Assembly: GCA_964434235.1 (NCBI GenBank)
Contig: CAYSUN010000039.1
Location: 1 to 11,258, forward strand
Source: JABMRF01 sp964434235
Lineage (GTDB): Bacteria; Patescibacteriota; Patescibacteriia; UBA11705; JABHMO01
Direction of reading: 5' to 3'
Length of the DNA stretch: 11,258 nt
Shown in pieces: positions 11,240 through 11,258 of the stretch; the stretch's first letter is position 1, and each line of letters starts with the position of its first letter. The notes below the pieces were generated by a model. That model saw nothing but the letters and a program-made list of their open reading frames with translations. It did no database searches and was not told the DNA's origin. A program made the position numbers and the translations under genes.

Positions 11240-11258
11240 TGTGCGTTTAAAGGCGAAG

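Overview
The window is AT-rich, tightly packed bacterial DNA. Most genes have very short leaders and no clear Shine-Dalgarno sequence, and they are core housekeeping genes with small gaps. This style, together with a compact ISC-type Fe-S set, a short mraY-murD-ftsW run and a miaB-miaA pair, fits a Patescibacteria/CPR-type genome. That placement is inference, since no rRNA or other taxonomic marker is present. UGA is not read as an amino acid in any gene here.

Left part, rightward. The end of a divergent ribose-phosphate pyrophosphokinase gene (1-1041, start outside the window) ends at an intrinsic terminator. Next comes an Fe-S assembly cluster with its own promoter: an Rrf2/IscR-like regulator with a Cys-rich C-terminal segment (1150-1533), an IscU-type scaffold (1616-2020), a NifU C-terminal-domain protein (2060-2282, readable only if one A of a nine-A run is skipped) and an IscS/NifS cysteine desulfurase (2374-3555). 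Between the regulator and iscU lies a GC-rich patch with a perfect hairpin palindrome and a canonical G-quadruplex motif that ends 8 nt before the iscU start codon.

Middle part, leftward. A dcw-type operon runs from an extended -10 promoter at about 7650 down to 3671: a small membrane protein of unknown function, then mraY, murD and ftsW. It makes lipid I precursors and the division-septum glycan polymerase. It converges with iscS on a shared bidirectional terminator.

Right-middle, rightward. miaB and miaA, divergent from the peptidoglycan operon, make ms2i6A37 in tRNA. MiaB is a [4Fe-4S] enzyme, so the Fe-S cluster on the left plausibly supplies it.

Right part. The 554-bp gap 10022-10575 contains no ORF of note but holds what looks like an independent structured RNA gene on the minus strand, about 400 nt long. 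It has a strong promoter (TTGACA-17-CATAAT with extended TGn) at 10408-10436, a 5' hairpin, two tandem about 105-nt modules, a 3' hairpin domain, and an intrinsic terminator with a T7 tract inside the 3' end of miaA. Each module folds into the same four-helix junction, and compensatory base changes between the two copies support it. I do not recognise the RNA family. It is the best candidate here for something undescribed. Next is a Cys-rich predicted lipoprotein (10576-11163) with seven perfect C-x5-C-x5-C-x5-C repeats. It has its own promoter, the only good Shine-Dalgarno sequence in the window, and a 13-bp-stem terminator. The window closes with a hairpin that may terminate a leftward gene outside it.
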